From Rhizobium sp. BK602 (GTDB lineage Bacteria; Pseudomonadota; Alphaproteobacteria; Rhizobiales; Rhizobiaceae), in assembly GCF_014195095.1 (NCBI RefSeq), contig NZ_JACIBC010000011.1, forward strand, positions 89,746 through 153,745: a stretch of DNA of 64,000 nt, given 5' to 3'. A program made the position numbers and the translations under genes. Under the pieces are notes generated by a model. It was not told where the DNA came from. It saw nothing but the letters and a program-made list of their open reading frames with translations, and did not search any database. The first letter of the stretch is position 1. Each line of letters begins with the position of its first letter. Positions 1 through 7,387 of the stretch are shown here, piece by piece.

Positions 1-709
1 CCGGTGTCGTGACGATCCGGCCGCGGGCAAAATTGATGAGCGAGGCGCCTTGCTTCAAAAGGCCCAGCCGTTCGGCGTCGAGGAGGCCTACTGTGTCTGC
101 GGTCAGCGGCAGTAGGCAGACGAGGATGTCCGACTGAGCTAGGATCTGCCGCAGCCCTTCCTCGCCATGAAGACAGTCGATGCCATCGATCGACTTCGCC
201 GATCTGCTCCAGCCGGAGACCGGAAAACCCGCCTCGGTCAGCCGCCTGGCCGCTGCCGTTCCCAGGGCACCGAGGCCCAGAAGACCCATTCTGACCGTGG
301 ATGGCGGCCGATAGGCCTGTGGCTGCCATAGCATTTCCGATTGCCGGCGGCGGTAAAGCGGCATGTCGCGCTGCAGATAGTAGGTCCAGGCGAGCACGGC
401 TTCGGCCATCACCCGCGACAGCTCGGGGTCGACGAGCCGGACGATCGGCGCCGCACCGGCACCCAGCTCCGACACCAGTCTTTCCACTCCCGCCCAGAGG
501 CTGTGTATCCAGACAAGCCCAGGCAACGCCGCGACATCGGTCGGGTCGGGATTGGCGACGATGGCGATCTCCGCTTCGCTGCGGTCGTCAGCGCTCATGT
601 CGCGGAACGGGATGATGCGCTCTTCGGGCAGGAGCGCCGCGATCTGGTCGCGCCATTCCATTTCCTCCGCCGCATCGAGACGGGTGACGATTGCGATCGG
701 TCTGCTCAT
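1..709 (-). CDS. 2-hydroxyacid dehydrogenase, GhrA-like (3' end outside window)
   Basis: NAD(P)-dependent D-2-hydroxyacid dehydrogenase resembling glyoxylate/hydroxypyruvate reductase A, a cytosolic enzyme that reduces 2-oxoacids such as glyoxylate. The protein starts MSRPIAIVTRLDAAEEM at an ATG read from 709 and stays open to the window edge, so about 236 residues are visible and the C-terminus is missing. The Rossmann motif GLLGLGALG lies near residues 141-149, and the conserved stretch INFARGR, which carries the family's catalytic arginine, falls near residue 228. The stop of the VOC gene at 733 lies 24 bases upstream, so the two are probably cotranscribed. The exact substrate cannot be told from the sequence. 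Confidence 0.85.
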   Translation of the reverse strand, partial: MSRPIAIVTRLDAAEEMEWRDQIAALLPEERIIPFRDMSADDRSEAEIAIVANPDPTDVAALPGLVWIHSLWAGVERLVSELGAGAAPIVRLVDPELSRVMAEAVLAWTYYLQRDMPLYRRRQSEMLWQPQAYRPPSTVRMGLLGLGALGTAAARRLTEAGFPVSGWSRSAKSIDGIDCLHGEEGLRQILAQSDILVCLLPLTADTVGLLDAERLGLLKQGASLINFARGRIVTTP

Positions 710-732
710 CGTAAAAGCTCCTAAAGAACGCT

Positions 733-1146
733 CTAATGCGCGAAGACGCTGTCGAAATCCTTGAAGCCCTTGACCTCGATCGGATTGCCGCTGGGATCGA
801 AGAAGAACATGGTGCGCTGTTCGCCGGGCTGTCCCTCGAAACGGACGACCGGCGGAATATCGAAGGCAATGCCGCCTTTTTCAAGCCGGTCGGCCAGGGC
901 GAACCAGTCATCCAGAGGCAGGACGACGCCGAGATGCGGCATCATCACCATGTGGTCGCCGACCTTGCCGGTCCGCGTGACCTCGAAAGGCTTGCCCAGA
1001 TGCAGCGAAATCTGGTGGCCGAAAAAATCGAAATCGACCCAGGTGTCGGTCGAACGGCCTTCCTCGCAACCGAGAACGCCACCGTAAAAGGCGCGCGCCT
1101 CGTCCAGATCGGTCACATGATAGGCCAGGTGGAAAAGAGATCTCAT
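733..1146 (-). CDS. VOC family protein (glyoxalase/dioxygenase fold)
   Basis: A 137-residue vicinal-oxygen-chelate protein. It begins MRSLFHLAYHVTDLDEARAF, the usual first beta strand with a likely metal-ligand histidine, and ends with FFDPSGNPIEVKGF, which supplies the usual C-terminal metal glutamate. The start is set by GAGGAGCAAGCG just upstream of the ATG at 1146; an upstream in-frame start at 1179 has no comparable site. One VOC domain is present, so the active enzyme would be a dimer. It lies upstream of the dehydrogenase and divergent from the LysR gene, which is the obvious candidate regulator. The substrate is unknown. Confidence 0.82.
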   Translation of the reverse strand: MRSLFHLAYHVTDLDEARAFYGGVLGCEEGRSTDTWVDFDFFGHQISLHLGKPFEVTRTGKVGDHMVMMPHLGVVLPLDDWFALADRLEKGGIAFDIPPVVRFEGQPGEQRTMFFFDPSGNPIEVKGFKDFDSVFAH

Positions 1147-1194
1147 CGCTTGCTCCTCGCTTCGGATTGACCCTTCCATAGGACGGTCATAAGA

Positions 1195-1217
1195 AAAGAA
1201 AAACTACTTTTTTCTTT
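1195..1217. promoter_or_regulatory. AT-rich dyad between VOC and LysR genes
   Basis: Nine-base inverted repeat AAAGAAAAA (1195-1203) and TTTTTCTTT (1209-1217) with a five-base spacer. It lies in the 92-bp divergent gap, about 20 bp before the LysR start. Its position suits an autoregulatory LysR site or promoter element. This is inferred from symmetry only. Confidence 0.35.
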
Positions 1218-1238
1218 CGCAGAGCATAAGGATATCTG

Positions 1239-2123
1239 TTGGATACGCGCTTCCTTCGCAGCCTGATCGCGGTTGTCGAAACCGGCTCGATCGCCGGTGC
1301 GGCGCGGCGCGAGAAGCTGACGCCCGCCGCCATCAGCCAGCGGATTCAGGCTCTGGAGCTCAGCCTTAATTGCAGCCTGTTGTCGCGCGGTGCTCACTCG
1401 GTGCGCCCGACGGAAACATGCCTGGCGCTTCTGCCGCGTGCCCGGCTCATCCTGCGGGAGGCCGATCGTTTGGGGGACGATATTGCCGGCGGCGAACTGG
1501 CGGGGGAATTGAGGATCGGAGCGATCTCGACGGTGCTGACCGGCCTGCTGCCGTCCGCCATACGCGAGACCGCCCGGTTGGCGCCGCAGCTTAAATTGCG
1601 GCTGGTCCCCGGCGCGTCGCATTTCCTCTATGAACAGCTCCTGGCCGGCGAACTCGATATGGCGATCCTCGTCGAGCCGCCTTTTGCCTTGCCGAAATCC
1701 TTGGTCGGCCACGTGCTGCGCCAGGAGCCGCTGCTTTATCTGACGCAAGCGGATGTGAGCGGCGCGGAGATTGCCCGCCATATCGCCGATACGCCGTTCA
1801 TTCGCTACGATCCGACCTCATGGGGAGGGCGCCTGGTGGCACGCTATCTCGAGGCCTCGAAGCTCTCGCCGGATATCGTCTGCGACCTCGATGCGCTCGA
1901 GACGATTGCCATCCTGGTATCGCAGGGCCTCGGCAATGCGCTGGTGCCGTCATGGCCGGGATTGAGTGCGGACGGCTTGACCATCGTCCCTGTTCCAGCC
2001 GGCGAGGACTATGTCCGCAAGATCGTGCTCTTGCACGCCGCCGTTCCGGCCAGACCGCAGGCGGTATTGCTGATGCGTGACGTCCTGGCGGGCGGTGGCA
2101 AGGGATCGTTCGGATCGGCATAG
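1239..2123 (+). CDS. LysR family transcriptional regulator
   Basis: A 294-residue LysR-type regulator. The N-terminal winged helix-turn-helix covers about residues 1-60 (LRSLIAVVETGSIAGAAR, then ISQRIQALE), followed by the two-lobed effector domain. The start is a TTG at 1239 with AAGGAT just upstream; no ATG upstream in frame fits. It is divergent from the VOC/dehydrogenase pair with a 92-bp gap, the standard arrangement for a LysR protein and its target. It could also act on the transport operon downstream, but that operon has its own ModE-like site. The effector is unknown. Confidence 0.88.
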   Translation: MDTRFLRSLIAVVETGSIAGAARREKLTPAAISQRIQALELSLNCSLLSRGAHSVRPTETCLALLPRARLILREADRLGDDIAGGELAGELRIGAISTVLTGLLPSAIRETARLAPQLKLRLVPGASHFLYEQLLAGELDMAILVEPPFALPKSLVGHVLRQEPLLYLTQADVSGAEIARHIADTPFIRYDPTSWGGRLVARYLEASKLSPDIVCDLDALETIAILVSQGLGNALVPSWPGLSADGLTIVPVPAGEDYVRKIVLLHAAVPARPQAVLLMRDVLAGGGKGSFGSA

Positions 2124-2186
2124 GGGGCCACTGCATCATATGAAGGCGATGGTTGTCGTCGGCCGGTCAAGGCCTTGCTCGGTGAT

Positions 2187-2210
2187 CGTAATATTTGACG
2201 GAATATAACG
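2187..2210. promoter_or_regulatory. ModE-like operator (molybdate/tungstate response)
   Basis: Arms CGTAATATT (2187-2195) and AATATAACG (2202-2210) form an inverted repeat matching at 8 of 9 positions around a six-base spacer. The right arm read on the other strand is CGTTATATT, the half-site known from ModE operators before molybdate transport operons. It lies about 60 bp before the binding-protein start, where a repressor would cover the promoter. No modE gene is in the window. Confidence 0.6.
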
Positions 2211-2232
2211 TCGTTGTATACGGAGGGATATC

Positions 2233-2304
2233 ATGCTAGCGGTCGGTCTCTTTCCGAAGGATCTGCATCCATGGTTGCCCGTTTTGAAATTTTTGCCAAA
2301 ATAA
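2233..2304 (+). other. possible 23-codon leader ORF overlapping the binding-protein start
   Basis: An ATG at 2233 follows GGAGGG closely and opens a 23-codon frame (MLAVGLFPKDLHPWLPVLKF, then three more residues) ending at TAA 2302-2304. It is in a different frame from the transporter gene and runs about 30 bases past that gene's start at 2271. Its ribosome site looks stronger than that of the main gene. Whether it is translated is unknown. Confidence 0.25.
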
Positions 2305-3329
2305 CCTTTCTTATCAGCTGCTTACTGTTGTCGACGCCGGCCTGGGCCGATCGCATCGTCACCGACCAGATCGGTCGCCAGGTCCATATTCCCGACACCG
2401 TCAACCGCGTCGTCATTCTGCAGCATCAGACGCTCAACATTGCCGTACAGCTCGATGCCATGGGCAAGGTGGTCGGCGTTCTCGATGAATGGAAGAAGCA
2501 GCTCGGTGCCAACTACGTGCGGCTTGCTCCGCAGCTTCCGGGCCTTCCGATGCCGGGCGGCCTTACGAAGGTGAATATCGAGGAACTCCTGAAGCTGCGG
2601 CCCGATGTGGTGTTTGTCACCAACTATGCCCCGGCCGATATGATCAAGCAGATCGAAGATAGTGGCCTCGCCGTCGTCGCCATCTCGCTTCTCGATGTGT
2701 CGCCGCAAGAAGCAGTGAAACTCAATCCGGTGGTCAAGGACGAGCCGGTCGCGATCGATGTCGGTTTTGCGAGCGGCGTGCGGCTGATCGCCGATATCCT
2801 CGACCGCAAGGAAAAAGGCGAAGCGATGATCGCGGCCACCAAGAGGTCGCGCAAACTCATTGCCGATCGCCTTGCCGATCTCAAGCAAAGCGAACGCGTG
2901 CCGGTCTATATGGCCAATCCCGATCTCTCCACCTATGGGCACGGCAAATATACGGGCTTGATGATGGAGCGCGCCGGCGCCCGCAACGTTGCGGATTCGA
3001 TCGCCGGATTCAAACAGGTGACGATGGAAGACGTGCTGGCCTGGAACCCATCCGTCATCTTCGTTCAGGAGCGCTATCCTGCCGTCGTCGACGAGATCAG
3101 GAAGACGGCGTCCTGGCAGACCATCGATGCGGTGAAGAGCGGGCGCATCTATCTGATGCCCGAATATGCCAAGGCATGGGGCTATCCGATGCCGGAGGCC
3201 ATGGCGCTCGGCGAACTCTGGATGGCAAAACAACTCTATCCTGAGCGCTTCCAGGATATCGATATGCAGGCACAAGCGGATGCCTATTATCGGGAGTTCT
3301 ACCGCACCGACTATCGCCTCGGGCAATGA
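2271..3329 (+). CDS. FecB/BtuF-type ABC transporter substrate-binding protein (molybdate/tungstate candidate)
   Basis: A 352-residue periplasmic binding protein of the helical-backbone class used with FecCD permeases. The signal peptide is MVARFEIFAKITFLISCLLL followed by STPAWA, cleaved before DRIVTDQIG. The first lobe starts with GRQVHIPDTVNRVVIL, and LLKLRPDVVFV and VLAWNPSVIFV are the usual lobe-edge strands. The family normally binds siderophores, cobalamin or haem, but the MolBCA branch carries molybdate or tungstate; the ModE-like dyad upstream and the ModA-like gene at the operon end favour that here. The ATG at 2271 follows AAGGA by about ten bases; an in-frame TTG at 2214 would put the signal peptide internal. 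It overlaps the permease start by ATGA. Confidence 0.85.
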   Translation: MVARFEIFAKITFLISCLLLSTPAWADRIVTDQIGRQVHIPDTVNRVVILQHQTLNIAVQLDAMGKVVGVLDEWKKQLGANYVRLAPQLPGLPMPGGLTKVNIEELLKLRPDVVFVTNYAPADMIKQIEDSGLAVVAISLLDVSPQEAVKLNPVVKDEPVAIDVGFASGVRLIADILDRKEKGEAMIAATKRSRKLIADRLADLKQSERVPVYMANPDLSTYGHGKYTGLMMERAGARNVADSIAGFKQVTMEDVLAWNPSVIFVQERYPAVVDEIRKTASWQTIDAVKSGRIYLMPEYAKAWGYPMPEAMALGELWMAKQLYPERFQDIDMQAQADAYYREFYRTDYRLGQ

Positions 3330-4348
3330 GCGGCAATGTTCCCCCGCGACTGATCATCGCGATCTTGGCTGGGCTTCTATTGCTTGCCGCGGTCGCCTCT
3401 CTGGGGATCGGCCGCTACGATATCCCGTTTGGGCGCGTCATCTCGATACTATGGTCGCCGCTTTGCCAGCCCGACGTGCCGGTGACGCCAACGGAGGCGA
3501 ATGTCGTCTTCACGGTACGCATGCCGCGCATCCTCCTGGCGCTTCTTGCCGGCGCCGGTCTGGCCCTGTCAGGCACGACCTTGCAGGGTGTCTTCCGTAA
3601 TCCGCTGGTTGGGCCGCAGGTGATGGGCGTCTCATCTGGCGCGGCTTTTGGCGGGACACTGGCGATCCTGCTCGGCTTTGCGCGTTACGGCTTGCTGGCG
3701 AGTGCCTTTACCTTCGGGCTCTCAGCCCTGGTTCTCGTCTATGGGCTCAACGGCATCGTGGCGCGCCGCAATATCCTGGCATTGGTTCTGGCCGGTGTCG
3801 TGATCACCGGCTTTTTCGGTGCGTTGGTAAGTTTGACCCAATATCTGGCCGACACCGAAGACAAGCTGCCGGCCATGGTCTTCTGGCTGCTCGGAAGCTT
3901 CGCCACCGCCAATTGGGAAAAGCTATTTCTGATCGCCGGCCCAGTGCTGACCGGCGCCATTCTGCTTCTGGGGCTGCGCTGGCGTATCAATCTCCTGTCG
4001 ATCGGCGACGAGGAGGCACGCGCGCTGGGCGTCAATGTCGAGCCGCTGCGTTGGACGGTCCTGGTTCTCGTCTCCGTGATCGTTGCGGCGCAGGTGGCCG
4101 TCAGCGGCATTATCGGCTGGGTCGGCCTCGTCGTCCCGCATATGGCGCGCATGCTGGTCGGCGCAGATCATCGGGTGACCATGCCGGTGTCGCTGATGCT
4201 TGGCGGGCTTTATCTTCTGATAATCGACACCGTTGCACGAACAGCCACCAGCACCGAAATCCCGCTCGGAATCCTGAGCGCTCTGATCGGCACGCCGGTC
4301 TTCGCGCTGGTTCTGAGACAGACCCAGAGAGGCGGCCGTGGCTTCTGA
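3326..4348 (+). CDS. FecCD family ABC transporter permease
   Basis: A 340-residue polytopic inner-membrane permease of the FecCD/BtuC type, which forms a dimer with about ten helices per subunit. Family features visible are RMPRILLALLAGAGLALSGT near residues 60-80, then LQGVFRNPLVGPQVMGVSSG, the coupling segment GDEEARALGV near 225, and GIIGWVGLVVPHMARMLVG near 255-275. It overlaps the binding-protein stop by four bases and the ATPase start by eleven, so the operon is translationally coupled. Confidence 0.92.
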   Translation: MSGNVPPRLIIAILAGLLLLAAVASLGIGRYDIPFGRVISILWSPLCQPDVPVTPTEANVVFTVRMPRILLALLAGAGLALSGTTLQGVFRNPLVGPQVMGVSSGAAFGGTLAILLGFARYGLLASAFTFGLSALVLVYGLNGIVARRNILALVLAGVVITGFFGALVSLTQYLADTEDKLPAMVFWLLGSFATANWEKLFLIAGPVLTGAILLLGLRWRINLLSIGDEEARALGVNVEPLRWTVLVLVSVIVAAQVAVSGIIGWVGLVVPHMARMLVGADHRVTMPVSLMLGGLYLLIIDTVARTATSTEIPLGILSALIGTPVFALVLRQTQRGGRGF

Positions 4349-5126
4349 TCCCGTCATGCTGTCCATTGCCGCTGCCAGCCACTCCTATGACGGCAAGCGC
4401 TGGCAGTTCCGGGATCTCGATCTCGATCTGAAGGCGGGAGAGATTGCCGCCATACTGGGTCCGAACGGACGCGGTAAATCGACCTTGCTGCGGGTGATGG
4501 CGGGGCTTCTCAAGCCGCGATCGGGACGATTGCACTTGAACGCGCATACCGGCTTCGTCCCGCAGGAATTTGCCGGCTCCTTTCCGTATTCGGTGTTGGA
4601 TGTGGTTCTGATGGGACGCGCGCGTCATATCGCGCTCTTTGACATGCCAGGCAAGAGCGATCGCGAAAAGGCGATGGAGGCGCTTAGCGCCACCGGCATG
4701 GCGGATCACGCCCATCGCGACATCAATGCTCTGTCCGGCGGCGAGCGCCAACTCGTGCTGATCGCGCGGGCGCTGGCCGGCGAAAACGCCGTGCTGCTTC
4801 TGGATGAACCGGCTTCGGCGCTCGACCTGAAAAACCAGGAGGTGGTGTTGTCGCTGCTTGCCGCGCTGGCCGACGACAGCAAGCTTGCGATCGCCTTAAC
4901 CACGCATCAACCGAACCATGCCGTCGCTGTCGCCGACAAGGTCCTGCTGATGCTCGACCATGCCGAGACCATTTTTGGAACCGTGAAGGACGTCATGACC
5001 GAGGCCAATCTGGAAGCGCTCTACGGCATCCCGATCCGCTCGGCGCATCTGGGCGACGGACGGCATGACGAAACCGCCTTCATGCCGCTGTTCCAGCAAA
5101 GAGATCGAAAGGGAGGGCGTCGATGA
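4338..5126 (+). CDS. ABC transporter ATP-binding protein (FecE/BtuD type)
   Basis: A 262-residue ATPase for the adjacent FecCD permease. Walker A is GPNGRGKST near residues 40-48, with arginine where the common form has alanine. The signature is LSGGERQLVLIARALAG near 135-150, Walker B is VLLLDEPAS, and the switch histidine lies in TTHQPNHA. The GTG at 4338 gives MASDPVML; the ATG at 4354 is another possible start. The stop overlaps the next gene by ATGA. Confidence 0.92.
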   Translation: MASDPVMLSIAAASHSYDGKRWQFRDLDLDLKAGEIAAILGPNGRGKSTLLRVMAGLLKPRSGRLHLNAHTGFVPQEFAGSFPYSVLDVVLMGRARHIALFDMPGKSDREKAMEALSATGMADHAHRDINALSGGERQLVLIARALAGENAVLLLDEPASALDLKNQEVVLSLLAALADDSKLAIALTTHQPNHAVAVADKVLLMLDHAETIFGTVKDVMTEANLEALYGIPIRSAHLGDGRHDETAFMPLFQQRDRKGGRR

Positions 5127-5854
5127 GCGACCCCGTTCAGCTTCTGTCCGCCGGCAGCATGCGCCATGCCTTTCCCGCGATCGTCATGGCCTTCAAACAG
5201 CAAAGCGGAATTGCGGTTTCCCTGTCGCTTGGCCCGGCCGGCCTTTTGCGCGAGCGGATCGAGGCGGGCGAGCCGTTCGATCTTTTCGCTTCCGCCAATA
5301 TGGAGCATCCGCTGCGTCTCGCATTTGCCGGAATTGTCGAGGACGTCATCTGTTTTGCGCGCAACCGGCTTTGCGTGCTCGCCCGCGCCGATCTCGGTCT
5401 TACGACCGAGAACTTTCTCCATATCCTCGGCGAGCCAACGGTCAAGATCGGCATCTCGACGCCCGGAGACGACCCCTCCGGCGACTATGCGTTCGACGTC
5501 TTCGACCGTATCGGCAAGATCCATAAGGGCATGGACGAGACCTTGAAGGCGCGAGCGCGGCAGCTCGTCGGCGGCCGCGATTCGCCACTCATGCCGCCGG
5601 GAAAAGGCGTCGGCCATCTCATCGCCGAGGGCGCGGCTGACCTTTTCCTCAGCTACTATTCCGGCGCCCGCATGCTGGAGGAAGATCCGGCGTTCAATGT
5701 GGTCGAAATCCCGCGGCAATTCGCCCCGACAATCGAATATGGCCTGGCGCTGCGCAAGGATGCGTCTGACGATGCGCGGCGACTGAGGCATTTTATCGTG
5801 TCCGATCAAGGGCAGGCGATATTGAAGAGCTTTGGCTTCCTGGCTGTCGAATGA
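5123..5854 (+). CDS. ModA-like molybdate-binding protein lacking a signal peptide
   Basis: A 243-residue type II binding-protein fold of the ModA class. It opens SDPVQLLSAGSMRHAFPAI, matching ModA proteins in which an early serine binds the oxyanion, followed by GPAGLLRERIEAGEPFDLFA, then ISTPGDDPSGDYAFDVF and DLFLSYYSGARML. Unusually, no signal peptide or lipobox precedes the mature-like start, and no other in-frame start extends it because the ATG overlaps the ATPase stop by four bases. It may be a cytosolic oxyanion-binding or sensing protein rather than a transporter component. Its place in this operon supports a molybdate or tungstate role for the whole set. Confidence 0.75.
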   Translation: MSDPVQLLSAGSMRHAFPAIVMAFKQQSGIAVSLSLGPAGLLRERIEAGEPFDLFASANMEHPLRLAFAGIVEDVICFARNRLCVLARADLGLTTENFLHILGEPTVKIGISTPGDDPSGDYAFDVFDRIGKIHKGMDETLKARARQLVGGRDSPLMPPGKGVGHLIAEGAADLFLSYYSGARMLEEDPAFNVVEIPRQFAPTIEYGLALRKDASDDARRLRHFIVSDQGQAILKSFGFLAVE

Positions 5855-6222
5855 GCTGTTCGCCGTGTCTCGACGATGCCTACCTCCGGCGGAACGCATC
5901 GATTGCGGACCGACGAGAGGGCCGCGCCGCGATGTCGGGCTGCCATGGGGCGCGACAAAAGCCGGACGCCTTCATCATACGAATTGCGACAAGCTCGATG
6001 AGATAGATGCTGCGCGGTTGTGATTTTTTGGTATTATCACACGCAAGTAAGGTGGGGCTTGCGATCGATGCCTCGATGATTGAGCGATGATTGAGCAATG
6101 TTGGATATTTACCCCGGTTGGGCTAATTTGAAGCAGTGCATTGGGCCGCAAGGTCGGCGCTAACCGCCGCCTTGCAGGCCAAAGTGAACGGGGCCGTGTC
6201 TTGCGGCTCTTAAAAAAGAGCA
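5855..6222. other. 368-bp intergenic region
   Basis: No convincing gene. The only clear structure is the palindrome GCTCTT (6206-6211) and AAGAGC (6216-6221) with a four-base loop. It ends one base before the diguanylate cyclase ATG and covers that gene's only purine-rich ribosome site. Confidence 0.5.
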
Positions 6223-7326
6223 ATGGCTATTATGGAAATACAAACGCATCTGCCCTCATTCGTTCGCATCCTGGGCCAGGTGGCTATAATCGTCTACGCA
6301 TATTCCGGAGTGATCCGGACCGTCGAGCGCGGCGCTCTCAAATCCCTGGCCGTCGGGCTTCTTTTTGGCCTGGGCGGCATCCTGTCGATGAGTGATCCGA
6401 TTCTGTTGGCGCCGGGCATCCTCCACGATGGCCGCTCCATCCTGCTCGTTCTGGCGCCACTGTACAGCGGTCCTCTTGGGACCGTGGTCGCTGCCGTCAT
6501 GATGGCTGTCTTTCGGTTGGCGATTGGCGGTATCGGCGCCGTTGGAGGGTCTGCCAGCATCTTGATCGTCGCGCTGACGGGATATCTCCTGACGCTCTTG
6601 CCGCGGCAATGGCTGGGGTCTGGCTGGAAGCAATCGGCTCTGTTCGGTTTCTCGACGATGACGTCGCTGGTCGTTCTCCTGTTCCTGCCGTCCCAACTTG
6701 CGTGGGAGCTTCTCGTTTCGGCAACCCTTCCGGTCACAATCGTCAATATACTGGGTGTGATCCTGTTGTCCGATCTTCTTCAGAGAGAGCGATATCGCGT
6801 CGGCATCCAGCGCGCGCTGGAGAATGAAGCCAGCGTCGATCCGCTGACGAAGCTTCCCAACCGTCGTGTCCTGCAGCGGGAGGGCGATCGCTGCAGCAAG
6901 GAAGCCGGAAGCCGGCGCACCCCGTTCTCGATCATCATGCTTGATATCGACCACTTCAAGAAGATCAACGACACCTGGGGGCATTCCTGCGGCGACACCG
7001 TCCTGGCGAAAGTCGCGGATGTGATCCGCCGGACGGTGAGAAAAACCGATGTCGCGGCCCGTTATGGCGGGGAGGAGATCGTCGTTCTTCTGCCCAACAC
7101 CGACGAAAACGCCGCCATGATCGTCGCTGAAAAAATCCGCCGGGATATCGAAGCAGCCGATCTGGCATTCGATCGCGACATCATCCATGTCACCGTCAGC
7201 ATCGGCATCGCATGTTCCAACGAGCCCACGACGGACTTCAAATACGTCCTGGAGGCCGCGGACAAGGCGCTCTATCGCGCAAAGGCCGGCGGCCGGAACC
7301 GCGTGGAACTGTCAGCGGCGGCTTGA
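6223..7326 (+). CDS. membrane diguanylate cyclase (5TM-LYT sensor plus GGDEF domain)
   Basis: A 367-residue protein that makes cyclic di-GMP. Residues about 10-190 form a run of hydrophobic helices of the LytS/YhcK five-transmembrane sensor kind, including GLLFGLGGILSMSDPILLAPG. The GGDEF domain (about 205-365) has DPLTKLPNRR, LDIDHFKKINDTWGHSCGD and the active-site loop RYGGEEIVVLLP, where isoleucine replaces the usual final phenylalanine. An RxxD inhibitory site (RKTD) lies five residues before GGEE, so product inhibition is likely. No EAL domain is present. It stands alone between the transport operon and an insertion sequence. Confidence 0.9.
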   Translation: MAIMEIQTHLPSFVRILGQVAIIVYAYSGVIRTVERGALKSLAVGLLFGLGGILSMSDPILLAPGILHDGRSILLVLAPLYSGPLGTVVAAVMMAVFRLAIGGIGAVGGSASILIVALTGYLLTLLPRQWLGSGWKQSALFGFSTMTSLVVLLFLPSQLAWELLVSATLPVTIVNILGVILLSDLLQRERYRVGIQRALENEASVDPLTKLPNRRVLQREGDRCSKEAGSRRTPFSIIMLDIDHFKKINDTWGHSCGDTVLAKVADVIRRTVRKTDVAARYGGEEIVVLLPNTDENAAMIVAEKIRRDIEAADLAFDRDIIHVTVSIGIACSNEPTTDFKYVLEAADKALYRAKAGGRNRVELSAAA

Positions 7327-7387
7327 GGTCCAGCGGGCTGGGTGGAATGTCGAGGCTGCTGTCAACGCGACCTGCGAAGTGCTGAAG

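Noticed and set aside
2271..5126. Calling the FecB/FecCD/ATPase set an iron-siderophore importer
   Set aside because: Protein class allows it, but no Fur- or RirA-like site or receptor gene is visible, while the ModE-like dyad and ModA-like gene point to an oxyanion.
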